This document shows positions 28,176 through 37,858 of a stretch of 64,000 bases of DNA, piece by piece. Position 1 is the first letter of the stretch; every line of letters begins with the position of its first letter. The notes beneath the pieces were generated by a model, which saw nothing but the letters and a program-made list of their open reading frames with translations, made no database searches and had not been told where the DNA came from. Source of the DNA: an uncultured Halomonas sp. Lineage in GTDB: Bacteria; Pseudomonadota; Gammaproteobacteria; Pseudomonadales; Halomonadaceae. The position numbers and the translations under genes were made by a program. The DNA lies in NCBI RefSeq assembly GCF_947493865.1, contig NZ_CANLTC010000003.1:62001-126000 (forward strand), read 5' to 3'.

Positions 28176-30395
28176 GTGACCAGTCAATTCATGTATAAGT
28201 CGAGTGCGGGCCAAACGCCGGATTCGGGGCGCGAAAGAACGCCGGATTCGGGGCGTGAAAGAAGCCCGGTCAAGGGCGGCGACCTGCTCGAATGCCTGCG
28301 CATCGTGGCTCGCGCTCATGATCGGAATCTTACCCCGGAAGCGGCGCTGGCGGGGTTGCCCCTGGAGAACGGCGAGCTGACGCCGAGTGTTTTTCCTCGT
28401 GCGGCGGCCCGGGCCGGGCTGACGGCGCGCCAGATTCGCTGCTCGCTTTCCCGTCTCAATACTCAGTTGTTTCCGGTCATCCTGCTGCTGGAGCCTGGCC
28501 GGGCCTGCGTGCTGCTGAGCCTGGATGCAGAACAAGGCCTAGCCCGAATCGCCTACCCGGAGCTTGGCGAAGCGGCGGTAGAGCTGCCTTTGGAGGAATT
28601 GCAGGCGCGCTACAGCGGCCGCGCCCTCTATGCCCGTCCGCAGTTTCGCTATGATGCCCGCAGCCCGGAAGTGCGTCAGCAGAAACAGCGCCACTGGTTC
28701 TGGGGCGTCATTCTCGAGAATCGCAGCCTCTACCGGGATGTGCTGATCGCGTCTGTCGTGATCAATCTATTCGCCATTGCCATGCCGCTATTCGTGATGA
28801 ACGTCTACGACCGGGTGGTGCCGAACCAAGCCACGGAAACCCTCTGGGCCCTGGCCGTTGGGATCTTTCTGGTGCTGTGTTTCGACTTGATCCTGCGCCT
28901 GACCCGCAACGCCTTCGTCGATCTGGCCGCCAGTCGGGCGGACGTCAAGCTCTCTTCTACATTGATGCAGCGGGTGTTGGGCATGCGCATGGAAGCGCGG
29001 CCAGCCTCTACTGGCTCCTTCGCCTCCACGCTGCAGTCCTTCGAGTCCGTGCGCGGGTTCATCGGCTCCGCGACGGTGGTGAGTCTGGTGGATCTGCCCT
29101 TTGTGCTGCTGTTCGCCGGCATCATCGCCATCATCTCGCCCTATCTGGTCATTCCGATTGTGATCGGCGTTGTTTTCGTGCTGCTCTATGCCCTGGCGGC
29201 CCAGAGCAAGATGCATGCGCTTTCCGAGACGACTTGGCGGGTCGGAGCCCAGCGCAACGCCACTCTGGTAGAGAGCCTGGCCAATCTGGAGACCGTGAAA
29301 ACGCTGCGCGGTGAAGGACGCATTCAGGGGGCATGGGAAAAGACCACCGCGTTTCTGTCCCGTACCTCGGCGCAAATGCGCCTGCTGGGGTCGTCCGTGG
29401 GCAGCGTGGCCCAGTGGACCCAGCAGAGCGTGGCGGTGGCGATCATCATCATCGGCGTTTATCTGATCGTTGCCGGCGACTTGAGCCAGGGCGGCTTGAT
29501 CGCGGCCTATCTGCTGTCGTCCCGGGCCATGGCGCCGGTGAGCCAGGCGGCGGCCTTGATGGCCCAATATCACAATGCCTCAACGGCGCTGACATCCCTT
29601 AACGAGGTGATGGAGAAACCTGAGGAGCGCCCGGAAGGGCGGCAGTACGTCAGCCGTGCCCAGGTGAACGGTCATCTCGAGCTGCGCGGGGTGACCCTGC
29701 GCTACCCGAATGAGGAACGAGACGCGCTGCGGGATGTGTCGTTGAAGATTCGTGCCGGCGAGAAGGTGGCGGTGCTGGGGCGCATGGGGTCGGGTAAATC
29801 CACTCTCAACAAGCTGCTGCAGGGGCTTTACCAGCCTACCGCCGGGGCAGTAATGGTGGACGACGTGGATATTCGCCAGCTCGATCCTATCGAGCTGCGG
29901 CGACATATCGGCTATGTGCCCCAGGATATCAGCCTGTTCTACGGCTCCCTGCGGGACAACATCCTGGCCGCTGGCGGCAGTGATGGCATCGATGACGAGG
30001 CGCTGCTGCGTTCGCTAAGGGTCGGCGGACTCGAGCCCATGGTCAGTGCCCACCCACAAGGGATGGAGATGCCCGTGGGAGAGCGCGGCGAGCTGCTTTC
30101 CGGCGGTCAGCGTCAGAGCGTGGCGATTGCCCGTGCCCTGGTGAACGACCCGCAGATTCTATTGCTGGATGAGCCCACCAGCGCCATGGATCACGCCGGG
30201 GAGGAAGCCTTCAAGCGCAAACTGGCGGTCTATGCCAAATCCAGGACGCTGATCGTCATGACCCATCGTAGCTCCTTGCTTGCCCTGATGGATCGCATCG
30301 TCGTGATGGATGGCGGCCGCGTCGTCGCGGACGGGCCCAAGGACGAGGTGATCGAGGCGTTGCGCAACGGCAAGATCGGGAGGGCCAGTCAATGA
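28176..30395 (+). CDS. Type I secretion ABC exporter (LapB-like)
   Basis: Inner-membrane ABC exporter for the adhesin at 31918. It has 739 residues. A short Asp/Gly/Arg-rich tail with a duplicated TPDSGRER precedes an N-terminal C39-like domain (35-160) that lacks the catalytic Cys, as expected for exporters of RTX adhesins that are not leader-cleaved. A six-helix membrane domain follows from about 185. The nucleotide-binding domain has Walker A GRMGSGKST, signature LSGGQRQSV and Walker B ILLLDEPTSAMD. The start is GTG 28176; ATG 28191 is possible. It overlaps the next gene by four bases. Confidence 0.93.
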   Translation: MTSQFMYKSSAGQTPDSGRERTPDSGRERSPVKGGDLLECLRIVARAHDRNLTPEAALAGLPLENGELTPSVFPRAAARAGLTARQIRCSLSRLNTQLFPVILLLEPGRACVLLSLDAEQGLARIAYPELGEAAVELPLEELQARYSGRALYARPQFRYDARSPEVRQQKQRHWFWGVILENRSLYRDVLIASVVINLFAIAMPLFVMNVYDRVVPNQATETLWALAVGIFLVLCFDLILRLTRNAFVDLAASRADVKLSSTLMQRVLGMRMEARPASTGSFASTLQSFESVRGFIGSATVVSLVDLPFVLLFAGIIAIISPYLVIPIVIGVVFVLLYALAAQSKMHALSETTWRVGAQRNATLVESLANLETVKTLRGEGRIQGAWEKTTAFLSRTSAQMRLLGSSVGSVAQWTQQSVAVAIIIIGVYLIVAGDLSQGGLIAAYLLSSRAMAPVSQAAALMAQYHNASTALTSLNEVMEKPEERPEGRQYVSRAQVNGHLELRGVTLRYPNEERDALRDVSLKIRAGEKVAVLGRMGSGKSTLNKLLQGLYQPTAGAVMVDDVDIRQLDPIELRRHIGYVPQDISLFYGSLRDNILAAGGSDGIDDEALLRSLRVGGLEPMVSAHPQGMEMPVGERGELLSGGQRQSVAIARALVNDPQILLLDEPTSAMDHAGEEAFKRKLAVYAKSRTLIVMTHRSSLLALMDRIVVMDGGRVVADGPKDEVIEALRNGKIGRASQ
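28215..28262 (+). repeat. 24-bp tandem duplication in the exporter N-terminus
   Basis: Two adjacent 24-base units (28215-28238 and 28239-28262) differ by one base and encode TPDSGRER twice. The unit length preserves the frame, so this site may vary in copy number between strains. Confidence 0.85.
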
Positions 30396-31831
30396 GCGAC
30401 GCTCTATCCTCTAGCCCAGGGAAAAGCGCGGAACAGCGCAGTTTCGAATCCTTGGGGCGCGTTTCCGAGCGCGGCGGCAAGGCGTTTCGGCCTTTGATCG
30501 ATCGCTTGTTTGCCCGCTGGGTGTCTGCCGCTCATCTGGAGCGGGACTGGGCCGGCGACGCGGACTGGGCGCGCATGCAGCAGGACCCCCTGCGGGCGAG
30601 GGCGCTGCTCTATCTGGTGGTGATCGCGCTGATCGGGCTGATCGCCTGGGCCGCTCTTGCAGAGATCGATGAGGTCACCAAGGGCGTGGGTCGGGTGATT
30701 CCTTCTTCCAAGCTCAAGGTCATCCAGTCCTTTGATGGCGGCGTGGTGAAAGAGCTGAACGTAAAGGAAGGGCAGGTCGTCGAGCAAGGCCAGCTCTTGA
30801 TGCGCATCGATCCGACTCGCTTCGTCTCTTCCTTTCGTGAAGGAGTAGCCAAATCCCTGGCGCTGCAAGCCAAAGCGGCACGCTTGCGGGCGCTCTCCAA
30901 TGATCAGCCTTTCGTGCCTCCAGCAGAATTGCTGGCGCAAGCCCCGGCGCTGGCCGCGCATGAACGCAGGCTTTACGAGACCAGCCAGCAGGCGCTTGAA
31001 GAAGCCCAGTCCATTGCCCGAGAGCAGCTGAGCCAGCGCCGGGAAGAACTCAAGGAAGCCGAGGCGCGCTTCAATCAGGCATCTCGTGCGCTGAATCTGG
31101 CCTCTCGGGAACTCACTTTGACTCGGCCGCTGCTGGACTCCGGGGCGGTTTCCGAGGTGGAGATATTGCGCCTGGAGCGGGAGGTTTCCAACGCCCGGGG
31201 CGAGCGCAACCAGGCCAGCGCTCAGGTGGCCAGGCTCAAGGCAGCCATCGAAGAGGCCCAGGGCAAGGTGCGGGAAGTGACTCTGGACATGCAGAACGAA
31301 TGGCGGGGGGCTCTCTCAGAAACCCTGGGTCAGTTGGCGGCACTCAATGAGAGCAATGTCGGCTTGCAGGACAAGGTAAGTATGGCGGAGATCCATTCCC
31401 CGGTGGCGGGCACCATCCAGCGGCTGAATGTCACGACCCTGGGCGGCGTCGTTCAACCCGGTCAGGATGTGGTGGAGATCGTGCCCAGTGATGACCAGCT
31501 ATTGGTAGAAGCCCGCATTGCCCCCCAGGACATCGCTTTTTTGCGCCCCGGGCAGCCGGCTTTCGTGAAGTTCACCGCCTACGACTTCTCAATCTATGGC
31601 GGTATGCCAGCGACCCTTGATCATATCAGCGCCGACACCATCACCGACGAGGAAGGGAATACCTTCTATCTGGTGCGGGTGCGCACCGAGGATATGGCGC
31701 TGGGCGACGACTTGACGATCATTCCGGGCATGACCGCCCAGGTGGACATCCGTACCGGCAAACGCACGGTACTCGAATATTTGCTCAAACCTCTTTTACG
31801 TATCAAAGGCAATGCGCTGACAGAACATTGA
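30392..31831 (+). CDS. HlyD-type membrane fusion protein (LapC-like)
   Basis: Periplasmic adaptor linking the ABC exporter to the TolC-like channel. It has 479 residues. One membrane helix (about 70-90, LLYLVVIALIGLIAWAAL) is followed by a first lipoyl half (SFDGGVVKELNVKEGQVV), long coiled-coil hairpin helices rich in Glu/Ala/Arg and the second half beginning AEIHSPVAGTIQRLNV. The beta-barrel domain includes DIAFLRPGQPAFVKFTAYDF. Its start overlaps the exporter stop (ATGA). Confidence 0.93.
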   Translation: MSDALSSSPGKSAEQRSFESLGRVSERGGKAFRPLIDRLFARWVSAAHLERDWAGDADWARMQQDPLRARALLYLVVIALIGLIAWAALAEIDEVTKGVGRVIPSSKLKVIQSFDGGVVKELNVKEGQVVEQGQLLMRIDPTRFVSSFREGVAKSLALQAKAARLRALSNDQPFVPPAELLAQAPALAAHERRLYETSQQALEEAQSIAREQLSQRREELKEAEARFNQASRALNLASRELTLTRPLLDSGAVSEVEILRLEREVSNARGERNQASAQVARLKAAIEEAQGKVREVTLDMQNEWRGALSETLGQLAALNESNVGLQDKVSMAEIHSPVAGTIQRLNVTTLGGVVQPGQDVVEIVPSDDQLLVEARIAPQDIAFLRPGQPAFVKFTAYDFSIYGGMPATLDHISADTITDEEGNTFYLVRVRTEDMALGDDLTIIPGMTAQVDIRTGKRTVLEYLLKPLLRIKGNALTEH

Positions 31832-31917
31832 CTCAGCCGACGCCACTATAAAAAACGCCGATGCCCGACTCAGCGGGATTGGCATAAGAAATTTATCCGC
31901 TCGCAGGGAGCTGATTC

Positions 31918-34900
31918 ATGGCAACACCTATCGCAACCGTACTCTCCGCTGTCGGCCAGGTCTGGGCGCGGAGCGCCGAAGGCAATCTACGTGTTCTCAA
32001 AGCCGGCGATGTACTGCTCGAAGGCGAGGAGGTGCTGACCTCCGATAGCGGCAGCGTCCGGCTCGAATTTGCCGATGCAAGGACCAGGACGGTAGGCCCG
32101 GATGAAAGTCTATTCCTGCTTGGGGAGATGAGCGTTAACGAGGCGCAGGAAGCCGTCGAACTAAACGACAACATCGAAGCGCTGTTGACGGCGATTGAGC
32201 AGGGTAATGAAGATTTGCTCGAGATATTGCCGTCACCCACTGCCGGCCCCGGCACTGGGGGCGGCGGGGGCGGTAGTCACTCCTTCGTGCGTCTTGAGCG
32301 CATCAACGAGAATGTCGAGCCGCTGAGCTTCAGTGCGACAGACGCGCAATCCGGTGTTCGAGAATTGACCCGCGGGCGCGCAGTCAACGAGTTTGGCGAC
32401 CAGACGATTGCAGATGACGACATCGCACTAAGCGATGATACGGAAATTATTGATGACACTGCATCAGAGGGGAGCGATAACGGCTCCAGCAGTGGTAGCA
32501 ACGATAATCCTCCCGATGTCGCCAATCGGGCGCCGAATGCGATAAGCGTCACGGCGTCGGGGCTGGAAGACACGCGGTTGACCGGCAATGTGTTGGATAA
32601 CGCCAGCGACGTTGATGGCGATGCGCTCACCGTCAGCGACTTCACAGTTGGTGATACGACTTATCAGGCTGGCGAGACCGCCGAGCTTGAGGGTATTGGC
32701 TCGCTAGTGATCGCGAGCGATGGCAGCTACACCTTTACCCCGGTCGATAACTGGAATGGCCAGGTTCCGGTAGTCAGCTACACCGTCACTGATGGGAGTC
32801 TCACGGATACCGCCGAACTGAATCTGACTGTTACGGCGATCAATGATGTGCCGGTTGCCCAGGACGATAGCGTCACTAGTGACGAAGACACCGTTGTTAC
32901 CGGCAATGTCCTCGTTAATGCCAGTGACGTTGAGGGCGACCAGCTTGTGGTCAGTGATTTCGAGGTCAACGGTACTACCTATCAGCCGAATGAGACTGCC
33001 GAATTGGAAGGCATCGGTTCATTAATCATCCAAAGTGACGGCAGCTACACCTTTACACCGGTTGAGAATTGGAACGGCCAAGTTCCGACGATCAGCTATA
33101 CCGTCACCGATGGTGAACTGACCGATACCGCTGAGCTAAATTTGACCGTATCGGCGGTCAATGATGCGCCGGTCGCTCAGGACGATACCGCAATCGGTGA
33201 CGAGGACGCCGTGATCACTGACAACGTTCTGGCTAATGACAACGATGTTGACGCTGATAGCAACTTGTCAGTCAGCAATTTCTCAATAGGCGAGAACACT
33301 TATCAACCTGGCGACACCGCTGCGCTTGAAGGCATTGGCACGCTGGTGGTCGCGAGCGACGGCAGTTACACCTTTACCCCGGTCGATAACTGGAATGGCC
33401 AGGTTCCGGCGGTCAGCTACGTGGTCACCGATGGCGAGCTGACCGATACTGCTGAACTGCAGCTGACTGTAGCAGCGGTCAATGACGCGCCGGTTGCTCA
33501 GGATGACGCCGTCATTGGCGATGAAGACACCGTTGTTTCCGGCAATGTCCTCGTTAATGCCAGTGACGTTGAGGGCGACCAGCTAGTGGTCAGTGATTTC
33601 GAGGTCAACGGTACTACCTATCAGCCGAATGAGACTGCCGAGTTGGAAGGCATCGGTTCATTAATCATCCAAAGTGACGGCAGCTACACCTTCACGCCGG
33701 TCGATAACTGGAATGGTCAGGTACCGACAGTCAGCTATACCATCACCGATGGAGATCTAACAGACACTGCTGAATTACAGCTGACCGTCACAGCGGTCAA
33801 CGATGCGCCGATTGCTGAGAATGACATCGCCACCGGCGACGAAGACGTGCCGCTAAGTGGTAACGTTCTGGCTAATGACAATGATGCTGACGCTGATAAC
33901 AACTTGTCAGTCAGCAATTTCTCAGTAGGCGAGAACACTTATCAGCCTGGCGAAACCGCTGAGCTAGAAAATATCGGTTCACTGGTTATCCAAACTGACG
34001 GCAGCTACACCTTTACGCCGGTCGATAACTGGAATGGCCAGGTTCCGGCGGTCAGCTACACGGTCACCGATGGAAGTCTCACCGATACCGCTGAGCTGAA
34101 TCTGACAGTGACGGCAGTCAACGACGTGCCAGTTGCCCAGAATGACAGCGCCACTAGTGACGAAGACACCGTTATCACTGGCAACGTTCTCGCGAACGAT
34201 AGCGATGTCGATGGTGACCAGCTCGCCGTCAGCGACTTCACGATCGATGATGACACTTATCAGGCCGGTGAAACCGCCGAGCTGGATGGCACCGGCTCGC
34301 TCGTGATTACCAGCGATGGCAGCTACACCTTTACGCCGGTCGATAACTGGAATGACCAGGTTCCGCCAGTCAGCTACACCGTCACCGACGGCGAACTGAC
34401 AAATACCGCCACACTCGATTTGACGGTCGTTCCAGTCAACGACGCGCCGATTGCAAAAGACGATAGCGCTACCGGGGATGAAGATACCGCGCTGACAGGC
34501 AACGTGCTGACCAACGACAGCGATATTGATAGCGCCACGCTGAGTGTCAGCGCTTTTTCCATCGGCACCACTCTTTATCAAGCCGGCGAAATCGCCAGCA
34601 TCGGTGGCGTCGGTGCACTACTCCTCGACGGTAATGGCAATTACACCTTTATCCCTGACGAGAACTGGAACGGCCAAGTTCCGACGATCAGCTACACCGT
34701 CACCGATGGGGAGTTAACCGATACTGCGGCCCTTGATTTGACGATCACGCCAGTCAACGACGCGCCAAACGCCGTCGATAATACCGCCCAGGGATTTGAA
34801 GATAATCCGATCAAAGGCAATGTGCTGACCAATGATAGCGACGTCGACAGTGCCACATTAAGCGTTATGGGCTTCACGGTGGGTGAAACGTCTTATCAAG

Positions 34901-37791
34901 CCGGCGAAACCGTCAAGCTCAGTGGGATCGGTTCACTGATAGTCGGAAGCGATGGTAGTTACAGTTTCACACCGGCCCCGAACTGGAACGGCCAGGTACC
35001 GGCAATCAGCTATACCGTTACCGATGGTGAATTGACGGACAAGGCAACGCTCAGGCTGAACATCGCGGCGGTCAACGATGCCCCTGTCGCCCAAGACGAT
35101 ACTGCCCGCGGAAACGAAGATACACTTCTCACCGGCAATGTGCTCAATAACGACAACGATATCGAGGGTGACACTCTTGCGGTCAGCAGCTTCAATGTTG
35201 GCGGAACGCGCTACGCAGCCGGCGATATTGCCAAACTCAACGGCATTGGTTCGCTGACCATTGGCAGCGATGGCAACTACACGTTTACGCCTGCCGATAA
35301 TTGGAACGGGAAGGTACCCTCGATCAGCTACACCGTCACCGATGGCAAGTTGAAGGATACCGCAGCGCTCGAATTGACGGTCACGCCGGTCAACGACGCC
35401 CCCATTGCCGCCGACGATGACAACAGTACTGCCTTCGGCAGCGTTCTGGCGGTCGGTGAATCCAAAGGGATTCTGATCAATGACAGCGATCCGGAGGGGG
35501 ATGCGCTGCGTGTCACTCGCATCGATGGGGTCGATATTACAGAAAGTGGGACCGCGAATGTTGCCGGTCGCTATGGCACGCTGGAAGTCGATTCGCAAGG
35601 CGGATATACCTACGCCTCGACACTGGAGGCCCCGGTTCTCTACGGGTTTGAAACCGGCGATGAGTACCTCGGCCGGAGTGATCTGAACCTGCTGGAAAAC
35701 TTCCTGCTCGACGATGATGCTCAACTGCGGGTGTCCTCCACAGGAAATGGCGTCGGCGTCAGCGGCAGCAACGAGCGTAACGTGCCAGATCAAATCAATG
35801 ACAACGGGGAAGTTCTGATCGCGGATCTGGGAAGTCCGGCACGCAGTGCTTCCTTTGGCGTCTCAAGGCTGTTCAACGACGAGCAGGGCGGTGAGGCGGG
35901 GAAATGGTATGCCTATGACGCCGGAGGGCAGCTGGTCGCATCCGGGGCGATCGATGCGAGTACCGTCGACTACGATTCGAATAGCAACAGTGCTGGCCGC
36001 GTCAGGATCGAGAATGACGCTGGCGATTTCCAGTATCTGGCGTTCGAGAGCCTCCCCTACAAGAATACGGGCTCGAGCAATGATGGCGGTGACTACTTCG
36101 TCACTGATATTCGTGTCGAGGATGTATTCGACTATGCGATCACCGATGATCAAGGGAGCAGTGCCAGCGCGACCTTGAGCCTCGTATCCACGGCCTCGCT
36201 GATCAATTATCAGCCTCCAGCCGATCCCGGAACCTTGTCCGTGGGCAACAATGCCAATAACGAGGTGATGCTGGGCAGCGGCGATGATGTTCATGTCGGC
36301 GACAAGGGCGGCAAGATCACGCTGATCGACCCGGCCAAGAACTACAATATCTCGCTGATCGTGGATGTCTCGGGAAGCATGCAGCAAGTCTCCGGAACCG
36401 CCGGTTTGAGCCGGATGGCGTTGACCAAGCAAGCATTGCAGAACCTGGCGGGACAGCTCGAAGAGCACGAGGGCATGGTCAATGTTCAGCTGGTGGCCTT
36501 CTCCAGTCGTGGAAGCACCAAGGTCAGCATCAAGGGCGTCGATAGCACCAATATCGATCGGCTGGAAAAGGCCATCGACAAGCTCTCCGCGGATGGAGGA
36601 ACCAACTATCAGGCGGCGTTCGAAAAAGCCGTGGACTGGTTCAATGACCAGAATAAGAAGGGTGCTTCACAGCAAGGCGACTTTGAGAATCTGGCCTATT
36701 TTCTGACGGATGGTGATCCTACTTACTACTTTGATTCAAAAGGAAAGGTTGTCGGCCCAGGCAGCAGCACGAATTATGAAGTCATGAATGCTTCGGTGAA
36801 TGCCTTCGAAGCTCTGAGTGCCGTTAGTCAGGTCAATGCCGTCGGTATCGGCGCTAATGTCTCCGAGAAATACCTGCAGTTCTTTGATAATTCCAGTGTT
36901 ATCGGAGCAGGAAGCGAACCGGTCTATTCGAGTTCTTTTTTCGGCTTCCCGATTTATCAAACCCTAGTCGGTCCCGTCGGTCAGGTAGATATCGTCAACA
37001 ATGCCGATGATTTGCAAGCCGCCCTGGAAGGCAGCTCGCAGTTCGAGGAACTGGCGGAGCTTGGTGATGATGTGGTGAGCGGCGGTGCGGGCAACGATAT
37101 CCTCTTCGGCGATACGCTCAATACGGACCAGCTGGCCTGGACCAATGCCAACACCGGTGAGGTGTTTACTGCAGGCAGTCACGACGGCCTGGGCTATCAG
37201 GGGCTGAGTGAATATCTGCGCTGGTCTGTAAACGCCGGAGAAGCACCAAGCGATGAGCAGGTGTCATCCTATGTTCGCGATAATGTCGGGAGTTTGATCG
37301 GTGAAGGGCGGGCCAGGAGTGGCAATGACCGGCTCGAAGGGGGCGACGGAGACGACATTCTCGTAGGCGGTGGCGGTAACGATACGCTTATGGGCGGCCC
37401 TGGTAATGACACGCTCTACGGCGGAATTGGTGCCGATGTCTTTGCCTGGACGCTAGGCGATCAAGGTTCTACCAACAAACCTGTACGGGACGTAATCAAG
37501 GACTTTGCTCTGAAGGCACTCGATAGCTCTTACACCGATGGAGAGGGCGATCGTCTGGCGCTGGCGGATTTGTTGCAGGAGGAAAGCGTTGACACGATCG
37601 ACAACTATATTGCTGCCAAGGAGGAAGGGGGAAGCACGGTGCTTCTTGTCAGCTCCAAGGGAACGCTGGACGACAATGGCGCTGGCGCCGACCAGATCAT
37701 ACTTATTGAAGGGGCCAGCATGGGACAACAGAGTTCTGCGGATTTCATCAAGGCGCTGATCGATAGTCAGCAACTGACTATCGATCAGTAA
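31918..37791 (+). CDS. Giant RTX adhesin with Lap-type retention module (LapA/BapA-like)
   Basis: Cell-surface biofilm adhesin of 1957 residues. Residues 1-135 form a Lap-type N-terminal retention module (VGQVWARSAEGNLRVLKAGD) ending in a Gly-rich linker and HSFVRLERIN. LapG cuts this region in relatives, but here it reads SPTAGPGTGG rather than TAAG. Residues about 204-1159 are nine repeats of about 106 residues, cadherin/VCBS-like, with FTPVDNWNGQVP and SYTVTDGELTDTA. A tenth, divergent repeat and a spacer follow. A von Willebrand A domain has the metal site DVSGS (1483-1487). RTX nonapeptides (GGAGNDILFGD, GGGGNDTLMGGPGNDTLYGG) precede the C-terminal type I secretion signal. AGGGAG precedes the start. 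Confidence 0.93.
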   Translation: MATPIATVLSAVGQVWARSAEGNLRVLKAGDVLLEGEEVLTSDSGSVRLEFADARTRTVGPDESLFLLGEMSVNEAQEAVELNDNIEALLTAIEQGNEDLLEILPSPTAGPGTGGGGGGSHSFVRLERINENVEPLSFSATDAQSGVRELTRGRAVNEFGDQTIADDDIALSDDTEIIDDTASEGSDNGSSSGSNDNPPDVANRAPNAISVTASGLEDTRLTGNVLDNASDVDGDALTVSDFTVGDTTYQAGETAELEGIGSLVIASDGSYTFTPVDNWNGQVPVVSYTVTDGSLTDTAELNLTVTAINDVPVAQDDSVTSDEDTVVTGNVLVNASDVEGDQLVVSDFEVNGTTYQPNETAELEGIGSLIIQSDGSYTFTPVENWNGQVPTISYTVTDGELTDTAELNLTVSAVNDAPVAQDDTAIGDEDAVITDNVLANDNDVDADSNLSVSNFSIGENTYQPGDTAALEGIGTLVVASDGSYTFTPVDNWNGQVPAVSYVVTDGELTDTAELQLTVAAVNDAPVAQDDAVIGDEDTVVSGNVLVNASDVEGDQLVVSDFEVNGTTYQPNETAELEGIGSLIIQSDGSYTFTPVDNWNGQVPTVSYTITDGDLTDTAELQLTVTAVNDAPIAENDIATGDEDVPLSGNVLANDNDADADNNLSVSNFSVGENTYQPGETAELENIGSLVIQTDGSYTFTPVDNWNGQVPAVSYTVTDGSLTDTAELNLTVTAVNDVPVAQNDSATSDEDTVITGNVLANDSDVDGDQLAVSDFTIDDDTYQAGETAELDGTGSLVITSDGSYTFTPVDNWNDQVPPVSYTVTDGELTNTATLDLTVVPVNDAPIAKDDSATGDEDTALTGNVLTNDSDIDSATLSVSAFSIGTTLYQAGEIASIGGVGALLLDGNGNYTFIPDENWNGQVPTISYTVTDGELTDTAALDLTITPVNDAPNAVDNTAQGFEDNPIKGNVLTNDSDVDSATLSVMGFTVGETSYQAGETVKLSGIGSLIVGSDGSYSFTPAPNWNGQVPAISYTVTDGELTDKATLRLNIAAVNDAPVAQDDTARGNEDTLLTGNVLNNDNDIEGDTLAVSSFNVGGTRYAAGDIAKLNGIGSLTIGSDGNYTFTPADNWNGKVPSISYTVTDGKLKDTAALELTVTPVNDAPIAADDDNSTAFGSVLAVGESKGILINDSDPEGDALRVTRIDGVDITESGTANVAGRYGTLEVDSQGGYTYASTLEAPVLYGFETGDEYLGRSDLNLLENFLLDDDAQLRVSSTGNGVGVSGSNERNVPDQINDNGEVLIADLGSPARSASFGVSRLFNDEQGGEAGKWYAYDAGGQLVASGAIDASTVDYDSNSNSAGRVRIENDAGDFQYLAFESLPYKNTGSSNDGGDYFVTDIRVEDVFDYAITDDQGSSASATLSLVSTASLINYQPPADPGTLSVGNNANNEVMLGSGDDVHVGDKGGKITLIDPAKNYNISLIVDVSGSMQQVSGTAGLSRMALTKQALQNLAGQLEEHEGMVNVQLVAFSSRGSTKVSIKGVDSTNIDRLEKAIDKLSADGGTNYQAAFEKAVDWFNDQNKKGASQQGDFENLAYFLTDGDPTYYFDSKGKVVGPGSSTNYEVMNASVNAFEALSAVSQVNAVGIGANVSEKYLQFFDNSSVIGAGSEPVYSSSFFGFPIYQTLVGPVGQVDIVNNADDLQAALEGSSQFEELAELGDDVVSGGAGNDILFGDTLNTDQLAWTNANTGEVFTAGSHDGLGYQGLSEYLRWSVNAGEAPSDEQVSSYVRDNVGSLIGEGRARSGNDRLEGGDGDDILVGGGGNDTLMGGPGNDTLYGGIGADVFAWTLGDQGSTNKPVRDVIKDFALKALDSSYTDGEGDRLALADLLQEESVDTIDNYIAAKEEGGSTVLLVSSKGTLDDNGAGADQIILIEGASMGQQSSADFIKALIDSQQLTIDQ
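32530..35394 (+). repeat. Nine tandem ~318-bp repeats inside the adhesin gene
   Basis: Each unit encodes about 106 residues running from xPVAQDDS to LTVTAVND. Units 2 and 4 are nearly identical at DNA level (about 32880-33060 against 33528-33710), and units 3 and 5 share the same odd NLSVSNFS version. This points to duplication of a two-repeat block or to gene conversion. Units 7-9 are more diverged, so the array grew mainly at its 5' side. Confidence 0.88.
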
Positions 37792-37806
37792 TCGGACGCA
37801 GAATCG

Positions 37807-37833
37807 AAAAGAGCTCGCCCAGCGAGCTCTTTT
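37807..37833. terminator. Bidirectional terminator after the adhesin gene
   Basis: A perfect 12-bp stem, AAAAGAGCTCGC and GCGAGCTCTTTT, with a three-base loop and short A/T runs on both sides. It lies between the convergent adhesin and lapD genes. Confidence 0.8.
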
Positions 37834-37840
37834 CTGGTTC

Positions 37841-37858
37841 TTTTCAGACATGGCCTAG
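37841..37858. mobile_element. Solo MITE-B terminal repeat at the lapD stop codon
   Basis: TTTTCAGACATGGCCTAG matches the right end of the intact MITE-B (26397-26414) at 17 of 18 bases, but no other part of the element is present. The CTA at 37855-37857 is the complement of the lapD TAG stop codon. It is probably a remnant of an insertion whose body was deleted. Confidence 0.65.

Noticed and set aside
32277..35793. Series of antisense open frames across the adhesin repeats with recurring SPSTSLALxRTLPV
   Set aside because: They recur because the sense repeats recur; no start signals and no independent conservation.
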